DNA of 64,000 nucleotides from Strigamia acuminata (GCA_949358305.1 OX442316.1:5332001-5396000), one strand, 5' to 3'. Positions 21,499 to 34,260 are shown, counted from the stretch's first letter. Numbers and translations: made by a program. Notes: generated from the sequence alone by a model not told the origin.

Positions 21499-22777
21499 AT
21501 GTTGACGCATTCAGACAACAACAGGTCGGAATTGGGGATGGTTGAAATTGAAAATGCAACCTACATTAACAGCAATATCACGTTTTCTTCGACCAATGAT
21601 AAAACTATAGAAACCGCATTTTATATTTGCATGCTTGCAATACAAATTGCCATTATGCTCAGTATGGGATCCATTATTACAATAACGGTATTTATTTTTG
21701 GAGTCGGTGTTTTACATGCGTTAATGTATTCATTTATTTCAATTTTAGGAAATAATTGACCATTTTAAACGTCCTATTAGTATATGTGTGGCACTCGTAT
21801 CACAATTTATTATAATGCCTGCATCCACCTTTGGACTTATCAATTTAGCACAAGTAAGTGTAACAGAATTTTTTTTTGTTTTTAAATAAATAACACCACG
21901 ATTCAAAACCTGATTGCAATAGTTTCCACCAACCCTCGCCCTTAGTGGCATGATATTAGCCACTTGTCCAGGAGGTTCATCATCCAATCTCTTCACACAC
22001 ATCTTAGATGGCGATGTCCCACTCAGGTATTTGTCTCAGCAATATCAATCACTACAAAACACATATTCTATTCTCCTGCAGCATCATGTTGACAACTATG
22101 TCAACAGTTTTAGCCATTGGTTTCATGCCTCTCAACTTGTGGATCTACACTAGGCAATGGGAAGGTGGCGATCGATTAAAAGTTCCTTACAAAGCCATTG
22201 TGATCACTCTTGCTTGGATTTTGGTACCTTTAATCTTTGGAATGATTGCTAAGCGATTCGCACCAAGATTGGCAAACTGGATAAATCAAGTAAATTAATT
22301 ACGTTAAAAAGAAACACAATCTTAATATAATGTTAAACGTTGAATCTGCAGATTGGCAGCGTTTTAGGAATGGCGTTAATATGTACTGGCATTATATTAC
22401 AATACATTATGTTTCCAAAAGCATTCAACAAAGGCTGGAAATTGTGGCTAATGGCAGCAGCAATACCCACTGCTGGTTTCATTCTTGGTTATTTGTTAGC
22501 ATTCATTGCCAGGCAACCTGCAAAACAACGTAAAACCATTTCTCTTGAAACTGGGATGCAAAGTATCAGTTTGGCCGCAACAATTGTCGTAATCTCTTTT
22601 CCAGTAGATATGCACGGTCTAATGACACCTCTTATCATAATGTGTGGTGCTTACATAACCGTATTTCCCTTAATTTTGATTACTATCTATCGAATTTCCT
22701 GTTGTATTATTAAGAGAATATCTGCTAAACCTGTGCAAACAGAAAAATGTGAGGAGATGTCCAATTTTATCTCATGA
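21499..22777 (+). CDS. SLC10-type cotransporter, MSNFIS subfamily (343 aa)
   Basis: Exons 21499-21687, 21749-21853, 21923-22026, 22082-22289, 22352-22777; GT-AG, 1032 nt. The N-terminus is longer than in its sisters. The start was set at the first ATG (21499); another in-frame ATG lies at 21538. Marks: QFIIMPASTFGL, TCPGGSSSNLF, MLTTMSTVLAIGF, ETGMQSISLA. Its last exon and 3' flank are nearly the same as those at the left window edge. Closer in style to the copies at 32957 and 34470 (exon 5 begins IGS, not VGS). Confidence 0.92.
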
Positions 22778-24250
22778 GCTTCTTTATCAGAATTCTTTCC
22801 GTCAACTAATGTGCAGTAACTTCAGTGGCCTTCGGCCAGATATTTAATCTGATAATGTGATTATTTAATCTGAGAGAGTGTAAAGGGGAGCAATCATTGC
22901 AAATTAAAACCTGTTTACTATTTTCTTTTTCTTGTTTGAATCACTCAATCAAGTACTGCAATACATCAAAACGTACAACACAGAACATGGCCACAGAAAC
23001 GCAGCCGTTTGATTGGCCGCGTTTTAAATTGCTGGGGAGATGGGACGAATTTCTTTACGATTTAAAAAATTAACCTTGACAAATGTGCATTGAAAATGTC
23101 TGAGAATGGTTGCCAAACGTTAGTTGCTTAGCAACTGTATTATTGTCACTACGCAATCAAAAAACTGAAATTTTTAAATAAGCCTATAGAAAGAAATTGC
23201 AATATAAAAAAGCAATTTTACAGCATTGTTTTATACTCCTCGTTATCGCCCATGAGAGTGAAGACTAAAGAGAGCGCGAAATCAGAGATTTCGCAGCGGG
23301 AGTTTGGCTAAGGAGCCAGAACAAAAACCAGCTAGGGAGCTAGGCCGGGTTGGAGAAACCTAAGTTTGAACCACGAGTCGAAGCGGAAATTCTCCGCAGA
23401 GGAACGAATGCAACCGGCGATATGGCGCCCCGGCTGAATCTGGTCTTTTTGTAGATTGGAACTCGCACAATACCGTCAGCTCAGGAGCAGGATCGGTCTT
23501 CAGACGTCGTCGGAGCGGCAGGTGTTTGGTCTGCAGCTCTTCGTCTAGGAGGTCCGTCAGAGGATTCGTCTGATACGCCATCAGACAAATCGGGATGAAT
23601 CTTTGAGAGTCTCGCAAATCACAGGTCAGAACAATGCATTTGAGCAAAGCTATGACAGTGTGGTGAAGGTAGCGAATATAGCAAAAAGAGTGTGTAATAA
23701 CGAAATATTACTTCAAAATCTGTCCGGCCAATGCGCATGCGTGTGTCTGGCACACTTCCAAACTTCCAACGGTGCTCATTTTGAGCTAGTCCATAATTTT
23801 GCCAGTCTCGTTGCTATGAAATAAATACATAAATATTATTTCATAATAATAACAATTACTCCTATAATAATAACAACAAATATGAATGGACCCCTCTTGT
23901 TACAATGTGTGGTGCTTGTTCAACAGTATTTTATCATACTTTTGATTGCTATTTTTCGAGTTGGAAATTTTTTTTTAACGAGAAAATCTGCTAACTCTGT
24001 GGAAATAGAAAAATATGAGATGTCAATGAGATTCTGAACTAGAATTTTTTCTGTGAATATAGCTGTAACATTTATTTTATTGCGTATGAATATAGTAAGC
24101 AGACCTTATTTTAACTTATGAGTTTATGTAAGTTTTGTTAGCTTTATTTTTGTTTGCATGCTAATTTAGCAGATTTTGTATCTGGTTTGCAGTTTCTTCA
24201 GTCGCCATGGACCAGATATTTTAATGTTGATTAATGTCATTATTTAAATT
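22778..24250. other. Intergenic block, second copy of 353-1795
   Basis: No intact gene. It contains the same GC-richer patch (23260-23605) and the decayed last-exon relic. Small indels against the first copy indicate an old duplication. Confidence 0.6.
23884..24035 (+). pseudogene. Relic of SLC10 last-exon 3' end (sister of 1421-1560)
   Basis: Same frameshifted remnant as at 1421-1560, with slightly different later decay. Confidence 0.72.
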
Positions 24251-24530
24251 GATGACAAAATGTTTTATTCAACAGAGAGAGTCGCAAGCAGCAGCCATTG
24301 CAATTACAAAAGTGTTGAAGAATTTTTTTTCCTTGTTTGAATCACCCAGACCCCCATTAAACACATTCTCACAGAAATGTGTTTGATTGGCTTGTGCTTT
24401 AAATCGCGGTGATCGTAATGCGTATGTGCAATCAAATCGTGCCACATCGAACTTAGTGTATCTCTAGCACACGCTGTGAGTCTTGGATTGCTTTGGTTTA
24501 TTATTTAAAGTTTTAGTGCACTTTACAATC
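24251..24530 (+). promoter_or_regulatory. Conserved upstream module (copy at 24531)
   Basis: Aligns with 1796-2056: ATGTTTTATTCAACAGAGAG, CAAATCGTGCCACAT, TCTAGCACACGCTG. Confidence 0.5.
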
Positions 24531-25790
24531 ATGTTGACGTTATCTGAAATTAACAACGCAACTGACCCTGCCGATAACACCACTTCCTCGTCGGCTAGAG
24601 ATGGAATCATTGAAACCTCATTTTATGTGTGCGTAATTTTGACTCAAGTTGTCATCATGCTCAGCATGGGAGCAATTATCACAATCAAGGTAGTTTCTTG
24701 GTGTTGCAGTGAAACAAAATGTCAAAATGATCCAAATACATGTTTTTATTTTGTAGGAGATAATAGAACATTTCAAACGTCCTGTTTGTATAATTATAGC
24801 TTTCATATCACAATTTATTGCAATGCCCGCCTCGGCGTTTGGACTTATCAATTTAGTACAGGTAGGTTATTTTATTTGTTATACGTTTTTTTATGTCCAT
24901 GGCAACATATCTTAAAGTAGCTTCCGCCGACCATTGCTTTTAGTGCCATGATATTGGCTACTTGTCCAGGAGGTTCAGCGTCCAATCTCTTCACATATTT
25001 CTGTGATGGCGATGTTCCACTCAGGTATTTTCATCACCAACAACCTTTCCTACACCATAAAACTAATTCAAATGTTTTTGCAGCATCATGTTGACAACTA
25101 TAGCGACAGTTTTAGCTTTTGGTTTGATGCCTCTCAACTTGTGGCTTTACACTCGTCATTGGGAAGGTGGAGGTCAATTGAAAACTCCTTATAAAGAAAT
25201 AGCAATCACACTTGCTTGGATTTTGGTGCCTTTAATGCTTGGAATGATTGCAAAAGAGTTTGCACCAAAGTTGGCCAACATAATAAATCGTGTAAATCAA
25301 AATTGACATTTTATTAATTTTTTTTATAATTTTTCTTTATTTAAAAAAATTATGTTTTTAGGTCGGTTCCATCTTAGGGTTGGTATTGATATTTACAGCG
25401 ACTGTATTACAGTATGTTATGCACACAGAAGCATTCCACAAGGGATGGAAATTATGGCTGATAGCTGCAGCAATACCAAGTGCTGGGTTCCTTTTTGGTT
25501 ACGTGTTAGCGTTTCTCGGAAGACAACCCTCCAAACAGCGTAAAACCATTTCACTTGAAACTGGAATGCAGAGTGTGAGTTTGGCCGCAGCTATCGTTGT
25601 AACTTCTTTTCCGAGACACATGCACGGACAAATGACACCTCTCATTACAATGAGTGGTGTGTCCTTTAACGCAGTTGCCATTATGATAGCTGTTATCTTA
25701 CGAATAGTACGCGTTTTTCGTAATACTGAGTTCGCCAAAAAGAGTTCTGGTATTCAAAAAGCTGATGAAAACGACAGCTTTATTGCGTAA
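24531..25790 (+). CDS. SLC10-type sodium/solute cotransporter (334 aa)
   Basis: Exons 24531-24689, 24757-24861, 24921-25024, 25084-25291, 25362-25790; GT-AG, 1005 nt, intact. TCPGGSASNLF and ETGMQSVSLA are present. Exon 4 differs from its sisters by only a few residues (MLTTIATV; MLGMIAKEF). The upstream module is complete. Confidence 0.93.
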
Positions 25791-26704
25791 GTTCAATGAA
25801 CACAATAGCTAAGGATGAAATAGCAATGACATGTTTAGGGAAGAAGCTATAATCTATTAAAAATTGTTTTTGAAAAAAGAATTTTTTTATTCCTTTATTT
25901 GACCAGATGTGTATAAACACTTTCCTTTATGTGGCAAAAATTAATAACATTCTCTATATATTTTACGGTTTGAAATGCGATTGATCCTAAAATAGACTAA
26001 AAATAAACAAACTACTAAGTCTAAAAATAAAAGCAATTTAACAAGACTATTTTGTAAAATAATAATGAATAAAATACTAGTTTCAGGTAGTAACATGCAA
26101 CTAATATATTTTCTGTATGTGCATACGTTAAATTGCTTTCGAGCATTATTGTTGGGTCTAGAAGTATTTTTTTTTAGAATTGCCGTGTATTAGACGCATC
26201 CCAAAGCAAAGCGGTGCCCGATCTAGAGAGAGTTAATTATACAAAACATAGATGACTGATTCCAAATGTGAGTATTGTTGCTATATTCAAGGTAGAAAAA
26301 ATCCTTTAAATAATTCTCTTTAATATTTTCATAGGCATGTTTAACACTTAACAGTAGGCAATGCGTCGCAGTATATCCGGATGTTTCACGTTTCATGTTG
26401 CGAAAATGAAATGTAAAATTTCTCTTTCGCAGAAGTTTGTCCACAATGAAACAAAAGCATTTTTAGTTAATATTTCAATCTGGCAGTTCTAAAATTATCC
26501 TGGTGCTTGGACCTAGTAAAATGATATTTACACCAGTATAACTTCCTGAAATAATTACTATTTTTTGGGCTAACATTTATATTTTAATCTGTTACGTTTA
26601 TAACAACATTTACTTCCTGCACTAACTTGTAAGCTATGAGCAATTTACCAAAGGTTAATTTTCTTCAGATATGGTCTAAATGTTAAAGCTGCTTGAAAAG
26701 AACA
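25791..26704. other. Intergenic 3' flank repeat
   Basis: No gene seen; the same downstream flank as after the other MLTLSE-type genes, running into the next MNNTSE-type copy. Confidence 0.5.
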
Positions 26705-27452
26705 ATGAATAATACAAGTGAAAACCGTAATAAGACTTTGTATTCGGTTTCGGGCGAAAATCAAATTATTGGAACAGCATTTTGTATAAGTACAATTGTC
26801 TTTCAAATTGACATTATGCTTAGTATGGGCGCAATTGTCACTGTTCAGGTAACACATTTAAAGTTATTCTGCCATACGGTTGCCATACGACCAATTTAAT
26901 GCAATTTAAAAGTTAATCACTGCCATATGATGTACAAATACTAATTGATTCTCATTTAAAATCATAATACCGGTAATTATTTATTTTGTTTCTATTTTAG
27001 GATATACTCGATCAATTCAAACGCCCGATTTGTATATTTATTGCCTTCGTGTCACAGTTTGTTGCAATGCCACTGTCTGCTTTTGGACTTGTAAATTTAG
27101 CACAAGTAAGCCAAGTGGAATTGAATTGTTTCTCGTTTCTTATATTATCATAGTAATGTTTTAAACAGTTTCCATCAACAATTGCACTTGGTGCTACGAT
27201 ATTAGCCACTTGTCCTGGAGGTTCAGCGTCCAATCTCTTCACATATTACTGTAATGGCGATGTTCCACTCAGGTATTTCTATGTACATTTTCACCAACAA
27301 CACACAAATTTTACTTTATTTGCAGTATAATGTTGACAACCATGTCAACGGGTTTAACCACCGTTTTATGCTTCTTAACTTGTGGCTTTATACTCGACAG
27401 TTGGAAGGTGGAGATCAATTGAAAGTTCCTTACAAAAGCATTGCAATCACAC
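26705..27452 (+). pseudogene. SLC10-type pseudogene, MNNTSE subfamily (exons 1-4, truncated)
   Basis: Exons 26705-26848, 27001-27105 and 27169-27272 are intact with good splice sites, including TCPGGSASNLF. Exon 4 (from 27326) has a one-base loss near 27350 that throws the frame, then ends at the same breakpoint as the copy at 9507 (about 27446). There is no exon 5. Confidence 0.88.
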
Positions 27453-27956
27453 TTACAAATGACGAGTTATTCAAGAAGGTTAGGAGTCCAATGCTGAACT
27501 GGAATCTCAATTTAATCTAAGAAATATGGTTGGATTTCTAGAGTAACAATGTTGAAATGTTTCTTTATCAGGTTTTGGATTTAGATTGAGCATTTTCCTC
27601 GTTTTACAGGAAGTGTCAATTCTCATAATACTGAGTTGTCACAACAACGTCAACACCAGCATGGCCTGATCTCATGAAACATAGGGGCAATTTTCTTAGT
27701 CAATTAAATAACATTCAAACTATGTCAAGGACTTTCCTTTTCAATGGTAGTGAATTTTGGGATTACTGCATACCAAAGTTGCTCTTATAAAATCTTCAAA
27801 AAAATACCAAGGTTGGTTTGTGATAATTGATTGAATTCTAAACTAAATTCTAAATAATTCCTTCCTCTGATTATTCGAAATAAAATGCATTCAAATCAAA
27901 CTTGTGACGGGCACTACAGCGTAGCATTACTTGGAATTCCTGCAGCCGAACATCAT

Positions 27957-28795
27957 CGAAAGTCAAATCAGTTTTCAAAGTGAGCGCTTGCTGCACTTAT
28001 TCATTTTGCAAACCGCACAAGAAACGATTTCGCAATTCGGTGGATTTATTTTCAAATTCGCAGTCCTTGGCAAGTTCCTGCAAGGCCAGGGAATATTCGG
28101 TCATAGTTTCACTTGGTTGACGATCGCGTCGATGGAAACGCCGAATTTCACCTAAAACGAGCGGCTTCGGGCGGGCATTCTTGTGCATAAGTGCCACCAA
28201 GTCCGCGTATTTGACTTCTGACGGCTTCTTTGGCGCAGTCAGCGTGACCAGTTGCTTAAAGGTGGGCATGTCGACTTACGCCAGCAGCGTGTGCACCTTT
28301 TCTTGGTCGTCCTCGATTTTATTGCATGCGAAGATACTGGCCATTCGCATACAATATATCTCCCAATCGTCTGCTGGGTCGGATTCACGCGGTGATCCCT
28401 TCATTGCGGACATTTTGTTGGCAAAAGTCGTGAAAATTGAGCACAAACGCGATAAAAATTCGAAAAATGAGACGATAGGCCTATTTACGGGACGTCGTGG
28501 CCAGCAATGGTCAGAAAAAGTGGTCAAAAGTTCGAAAAAGCACATAAAAACTGGATGCAATACTGCATTCGAATGTTGGATGTGGATCTCGATCTTCCTC
28601 GTCGCCAATTCAGTATATACAGTATTTACTAAAGATGTAGTAAAATGTTCGGGGTCACGAAATAGCTGGTCAGTCATGGTGGACTTTTTAATAATCGGTT
28701 ATTTACATAGGTGGCGCTGGAGGTACAGTGCTGGTGACAACTGTCAAGGTGTCAATCAAGTGCGAGTTATACAGCAAAGCAAAAACACAGCACAT
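27957..28795 (-). mobile_element. Ty3/gypsy gag fragment
   Basis: On the minus strand 28677-27997 reads as a retrotransposon Gag: DDWEIYCMRMASIF, then a stop at 28274-28276, then PTFKQLVTL ... EIRRFHRRDRQPSETMTEY ... RNRFLCGL. The two parts are in one frame separated by a single TAA. No protease or RT follows and no clear LTR pair was found. It occupies the position where sister genes carry the distal half of the upstream module. Confidence 0.75.
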
Positions 28796-28894
28796 TCAAA
28801 TCGTGCCACATCGCTCTTAGTGTATCTCAAGCACACACTGTGAGTCTCGTATTGCTTTGGTTTATTATTTAGAGTTTTTGTGCACTTTACAATT

Positions 28895-30217
28895 ATGTTG
28901 ACGTTATCTGAAACTGACAACGCAACTACCCCTACCGTTAACACCACTTCTTCGTCGGCTAAAGACGGAATCATTGAAACCTCATTTTATGTGTGCATAA
29001 TTTTGGCTCAAATTGTCATCATGTTCGGCATGGGAGCAATTATCACAATCAAGGTAGTTTCTTGGTGTTGCAATTTTGGCAGTGTAAAAAATGTACTGCA
29101 GTGAAACGAAATGTCAAAATGTCAAAATGCCAAAATGTCAAATGATCCAATACATGTTTTTATTTTGTAGGAGATAATAGAACATTTTAAACGTCCTGTT
29201 TGTATAATTATAGCTCTCATATCACAATTTGTTGCAATGCCCGCCTCGGCGTTTGGACTTATCAATTTAGTACAAGTATAGGTTATTTTATTTGTTTGTT
29301 ATTTGTTGTACATTTTTTATGGCAATGACAACATATCTTAAAAATAGCTTCCGCCGACCATTGCATTTAGTGCCATGATATTAGCTACTTGTCCAGGAGG
29401 TTCATCATCCAATCTCTTCACATATTTCTGTGATGGCGATGTTCCACTCAGGTATTTTCATCACACTAGACTATTTTTTCCACATTAAACTAATTTAAAT
29501 GTTTTTGCAGCATCATGTTGACAACTTTAGCGACAGTTTTAGCTTTTGGTTTGATGCCTCTCAACTTGTGGCTTTACACTCGCCATTGGGAAGGTGGAGG
29601 TCAATTGAAAGCTCCTTATAAAGAAATAGCAATCACACTTGCTTGGATTTTGGTGCCTTTAATGTTTGGAATGATTGCAAAAGAGTTTGCACCAAAGTTG
29701 GCCAACATAATAAATCGAGTAAATCAAAATGGACATTTGATTAATTTTTTTTATTATTTTTTTTTATTTTAAAAAATTACGTTTTCAGGTCGGTGCCGTC
29801 TTAGGGTTGGTAATGATAGTTATAGTGAATTCATTACAGTATGTTATGCACACAGAAGCATTCCACAAGGGATGGAAATTATGGCTGATAGCTGCAGCAA
29901 TACCAAGTGCTGGGTTTCTTTTTGGTTACGTGTTAGCGTTTCTCGGCAAACAACCCCCCAAACAGCGTAAAACCATTTCAATTGAAACTGGAATGCAGAG
30001 TGTGAGTTTGGCCGCAACCATCGTTGTAACTTCTTTTCCAAGACATATGCATGGACAAATGACACCTGTTCTTATAATGAGTGGTTTGTACTTTAACGCA
30101 GCTGCCATTGTGCTAGCTGCTTTCTTAAGAATAGCACGCGTTTTTCGTAATGCTAAGTTCGCTAAAAAGAGTTCTGTTATTCAAAAAGCTGATGAAAACG
30201 ACAGCTTTATTGCATAA
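28895..30217 (+). CDS. SLC10-type sodium/solute cotransporter (334 aa)
   Basis: Exons 28895-29053, 29171-29275, 29348-29451, 29511-29718, 29789-30217; GT-AG, 1005 nt, intact. The intron 2 donor is GTATAG (weaker than the GTAGGT of its sisters). TCPGGSSSNLF and ETGMQSVSLA are present. Only the proximal ~100 bp of the shared upstream module remain; the rest is replaced by the gypsy gag fragment, so regulation may differ. Confidence 0.92.
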
Positions 30218-31266
30218 GGTTCCAGATTATTTCATACTCCATACGGATGGCTAACCGCAGTTTAAATAACTCTGTAGACCAATCCTTAGGCCGTATGCAG
30301 TTTAGTTTCTACATATTTTTTATTAGATCTCCTAAGCACACGGCTGTTTTTTCTCTGAAACTTTTCGAACACAATAGCTAATGATGAAATAGCAATGACA
30401 TATTTAGGGAAGAAGCTATGGTCTATTAAAATTGTTTTTTTAAAAAAAGATTTTTTTAAAATCCTTTATTCGACCAGATGTGTATAAAGACTTCCTTTTA
30501 TGTGGCACATTAATAATATCCTCTATTTATTTCACAGTTTGAAATGCGATTGATTAAAAAATGAACTAAAAATAAACAAACTACTAAAAAAGAAAGCAAT
30601 TTTACAAGACTATTTTGTAAAATAATAATGAATAAAATACTAGTTTCGGGTAGTAATATGAAACGAATATATTTCCTATTTGTGCATACGTTAAATTGCT
30701 TTCGAGCATCATTGCTGGGTCTAAAAGTATTTTTTTTAGAATTGCCTTGTAATAGACGCATCCCAAAGCAAAGCGGTGCCCGATCTACTTGTAGAGAGAG
30801 TTAATTATACAAAACATAGATGACTGATTCCAAAATGTGAGTATTGTTGCTATATTTAAGGTATAAAAAAATCCTTGAAATAATTTTTTTTATTATTTTC
30901 ATAGGCATGTTTAACACTTAACAGTAGGCAATGCATCGCAGTATATCCGGATGTTTCACGTTTCACGTTGCGAAAATGAAATGTAAAATGTCTCTTTCAC
31001 AGAAGTTTGTCCAAAATGAAACAAAAGCATTTTTAGTTGATATTTCAATCTGGCAGTTCTAAAATTATCCTGGTGCTTGGACCTAGTAAAATGATATTTA
31101 CACAGTATAACTTCCTGAAATAATTTTTATTTTTAGGGCTAACATTTATATTTTAATCTGTTACGTTTATAACAACATTCACTTCCTGCACTAAGCTACG
31201 AGCAATTTACTAAAGGTTAATTTTCTTCAGACATGGTCTAAATGTTAAAGTTGCTTGAAAAAAACA
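30218..31266. other. Intergenic 3' flank repeat
   Basis: No gene seen; the shared downstream flank without large insertions, so it is a good reference for its ancestral form. Confidence 0.5.
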
Positions 31267-32533
31267 ATGAATAATACACTCGAAAACGGTAATAAGACTT
31301 TGTATTCGGTTTCGGATGAAAATCAAATTATTGGAACAGCATTTTATATAAGTACAATTGTCTTTCAAATTGACATTATGCTTAGTATGGGCGCAATTGT
31401 CACTGTTCAGGTAATACATTTAAAGTTGTTCTGCCATAAGGTTGCCATACGACCAATTTAAAGCAATTTAAGAGTTAATCACTGCCATATGATGCACAAA
31501 TACTAATTGATTCTCATTTATAATAATTATAATTATTTATTTTGTTTTTATTTTAGGATATACTCGATCAATTTAAACGCCCGCTTTGTATATTTATCGC
31601 CTTCGTGTCACAGTTTGTTGCAATGCCACTGTCGCACAAGTAAGCGAAGTAGAATTGAATTGTTTCTCGTTTCTTTTAGTAACATAGTAATGTTTTAAAC
31701 AGTTTCCATCAACTATTGCACTTGGTGCTACGATATTAGCCACTTGTCCAGGAGGTTCAGCGTCCAATCTCTTCACATATTACTGTAATGGCGATGTTCC
31801 ACTCAGGTATTTCTATGTACATTTCAACAAACAACACACAAATTTCACTTTATTTGCAGTATAATGTTGACATCCATCTCAACGGTTTTAGCCACTGCTT
31901 TTATGCCTCTTAACTTGTGGCTTTATACTCGACAGTTGGAAGGTGGAGATCAATTGAAAGTTCCTTACAAAAGCATTGCAAGCACACTTGCTTGGATTTT
32001 AGTGCCTTTTTTCTTGGGAATGCTTGCCAAACGATTTACTAAAAAACTTGCCAACCTACTAAGTAAGGTAAATTTCTTGTATCGTCAAATAATTATTGTT
32101 TTCTCTTTATACAAAAAATAAATTGTGTTTTCAGATTGGCAGCGCATTAGGTATATTGCTTCTGTGGGTTTGCAATATATTGCAGTACATTATGTATACA
32201 GAAGCGTTCCACAAAGGCTGGAAATTATGGTTAATAGCAGCAGCAATACCGACCGTTGGTTGTTTTCTCGGTTATTTCTTAGCTTTTATTGCAACACAAC
32301 CGTCCAAACTATGCAAAACCATTGCTATAGAAACTGGAATGCAGAGTATCAGTCTAGCCTCTACAGTTGTTGTAACATCTTTTCCTGCATACATGCATGG
32401 AAAAATGACTCCTTTTATAATAATGGCTGGTACATACGTTACCGTGTTCTTCTTAATTTTGGCTGCCATTTTGCGAATTGTAGCTACTTATAATAAAAGG
32501 AGATCGGCTAAAACTGTTTCAAGTGTTTCGTAA
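31267..32533 (+). pseudogene. SLC10-type gene, MNNTSE subfamily, probably inactivated by a 22-base deletion
   Basis: Exons 31267-31410, 31557-31639, 31703-31806, 31860-32067, 32135-32533. This is the only MNNTSE-type copy that keeps all five exons. Exon 2 is 83 nt instead of 105: 22 bases that encode SAFGLVNL in the sisters are missing just before the donor, which shifts the frame into exon 3. All other exons are open, with TCPGGSASNLF and ETGMQSISLA present. A rescue through another donor is possible but none is obvious, so I call it a young pseudogene. The C-terminus is about 10 residues shorter than in other subfamilies. Confidence 0.8.
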
Positions 32534-32956
32534 ACTGAAATTTGAAAAGAATTTCTTTTCTCTAAATATACAATTCTCAACATTTATATTTTGCATTTAT
32601 AATTTATAATTGTCAATACTGTTGTATACTATAAATAAATAAACAATAAACTGGCTGGACTGTTCTGACTCCACCCACTTTTCACATGTTAATTTGTGAC
32701 GCGTTACGCGACCCCTGTGCAAAATATGTGTGGCTGCCATTTCTTGACTGAACCATTCAATTCAAAATTCATCACTTCAAAACACTTGGAAGACATATTA
32801 CTGGCCTTTTTGACCAGTCAAAAATACATTGATAAATACAGATATCTAATCTGACATGTTGGCTACGTATAATATTAATCTGATTAATTTGTTTTATAAC
32901 AAAGTAAGTTTATCATTCCACACATTTTCACTGCTAGTTTGTGCATTCAGACCAAC
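32534..32956. other. Intergenic
   Basis: AATAAATAAACAATAAA near 32631 probably ends the preceding transcript. Nothing else recognised before the next gene. Confidence 0.4.
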
Positions 32957-34260
32957 ATGTCGCAACTGGAGGATATAAAACTTGATAATGCAACCGAAAC
33001 AACTGCGAATTCAACTTTTTTTAAGGCCCTTGAAACCGCATTTAACATTTCCGTAATTGCGGTGCAAATAGCCATTATGCTCGGTATGGGAGCCATTATC
33101 ACAATTACGGTAACAGCACAACACTATTAGCTAACTTATGAAACGTGTGAGATAAAATGTCATGAAGTGAAGTGAAACCAAAAAAAAATTATAAATTAAT
33201 TTCATATAGTTTAATGCATTATTTACTTTTATTCTAGGACATAACAGACCATTTTAAACGTCCCGTTAGTATATTAGTAGCCGGTGTATCGCAATTTGTT
33301 GCAATGCCTGCTTCCGCCTTTGGACTTATCAATTTAGCAGACGTAGGTTATAAATAAATGTCAGTTGTATCTTTTCTTAGTCGACCACACCATCCATTAA
33401 ACAAATAGTTATCTTCACCAATTGCACTTAGTGCCATGATATTAGCCACGTGTCCTGGAGGTTCATCATCTAATCTCTTCGCGCAGATCTGCGATGGCGA
33501 TGTCCCACTCAGGTATTTGCCTCAGCGATATCGCTACAACACACAAACAGTCTATTCTCTTTTCAGTATCATGCTGACAACTATGTCAACAGTTTTAGCC
33601 ATTGGTTTCATGCCTTTAAACTTGTGGATTTACACGAGACAGTGGGCAGGTGAAGATCAACTAAAAATTCCTTACACAGACATTGCAAAAACTCTTGCTT
33701 TCATTTTGGTACCTTTGTTATTTGGAATGCTTGCAAAACGATTCGCACCAAAATTGGCTCATTTAATTAATCAAGTATATTAATTAAATTGTCTGATTTT
33801 TATATAATTGACTTTCATGTTTTTAAATTTTTAGATTGGGAGCGTTTTAGGAATGTTGTTGATATGGACTGGAGTTGTGTTGCAATGTATTATGTATCCA
33901 GAAGCATTCACCAAAGGTTGGAAATTATGGCTAATAGCAGCGGCCATTCCAAGTGCAGGCTTCTTTATTGGTTATTTCTTGGCATTCATTGCCAAGCAAC
34001 AGGCTAAGCAACGTAAAACCATTTCTCTTGAAACTGGAATGCAGAGTATCAGTTTGGCCACTGCAATTGTTGTTTCATCTTTTCCAAAGCACATGCGTGG
34101 CCAAATGACACCAATTTTGACCATGTGTGGGATTTACCTAAATGGATCTGCCTTTATTTTGGCTGCTGCTGTTCGAATACCCGAACTTTTCAAGAGAAAG
34201 ACTATTCAAATTACTCCAATACTTAAAAAAGGTGCAAAAATTGTCAATACTATTGCATGA
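32957..34260 (+). CDS. SLC10-type cotransporter (331 aa)
   Basis: Exons 32957-33109, 33238-33342, 33409-33512, 33567-33774, 33835-34260; GT-AG, 996 nt, intact. MSQLEDIKL start; QFVAMPASAFGL; TCPGGSSSNLF; MLTTMSTVLAIGFMPLNLW; ETGMQSISLA. Clearly diverged from the 2-30 kb copies at exon 4 and in its flanks, and without their shared upstream module, so it is an older family member at the array's edge. Confidence 0.94.
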
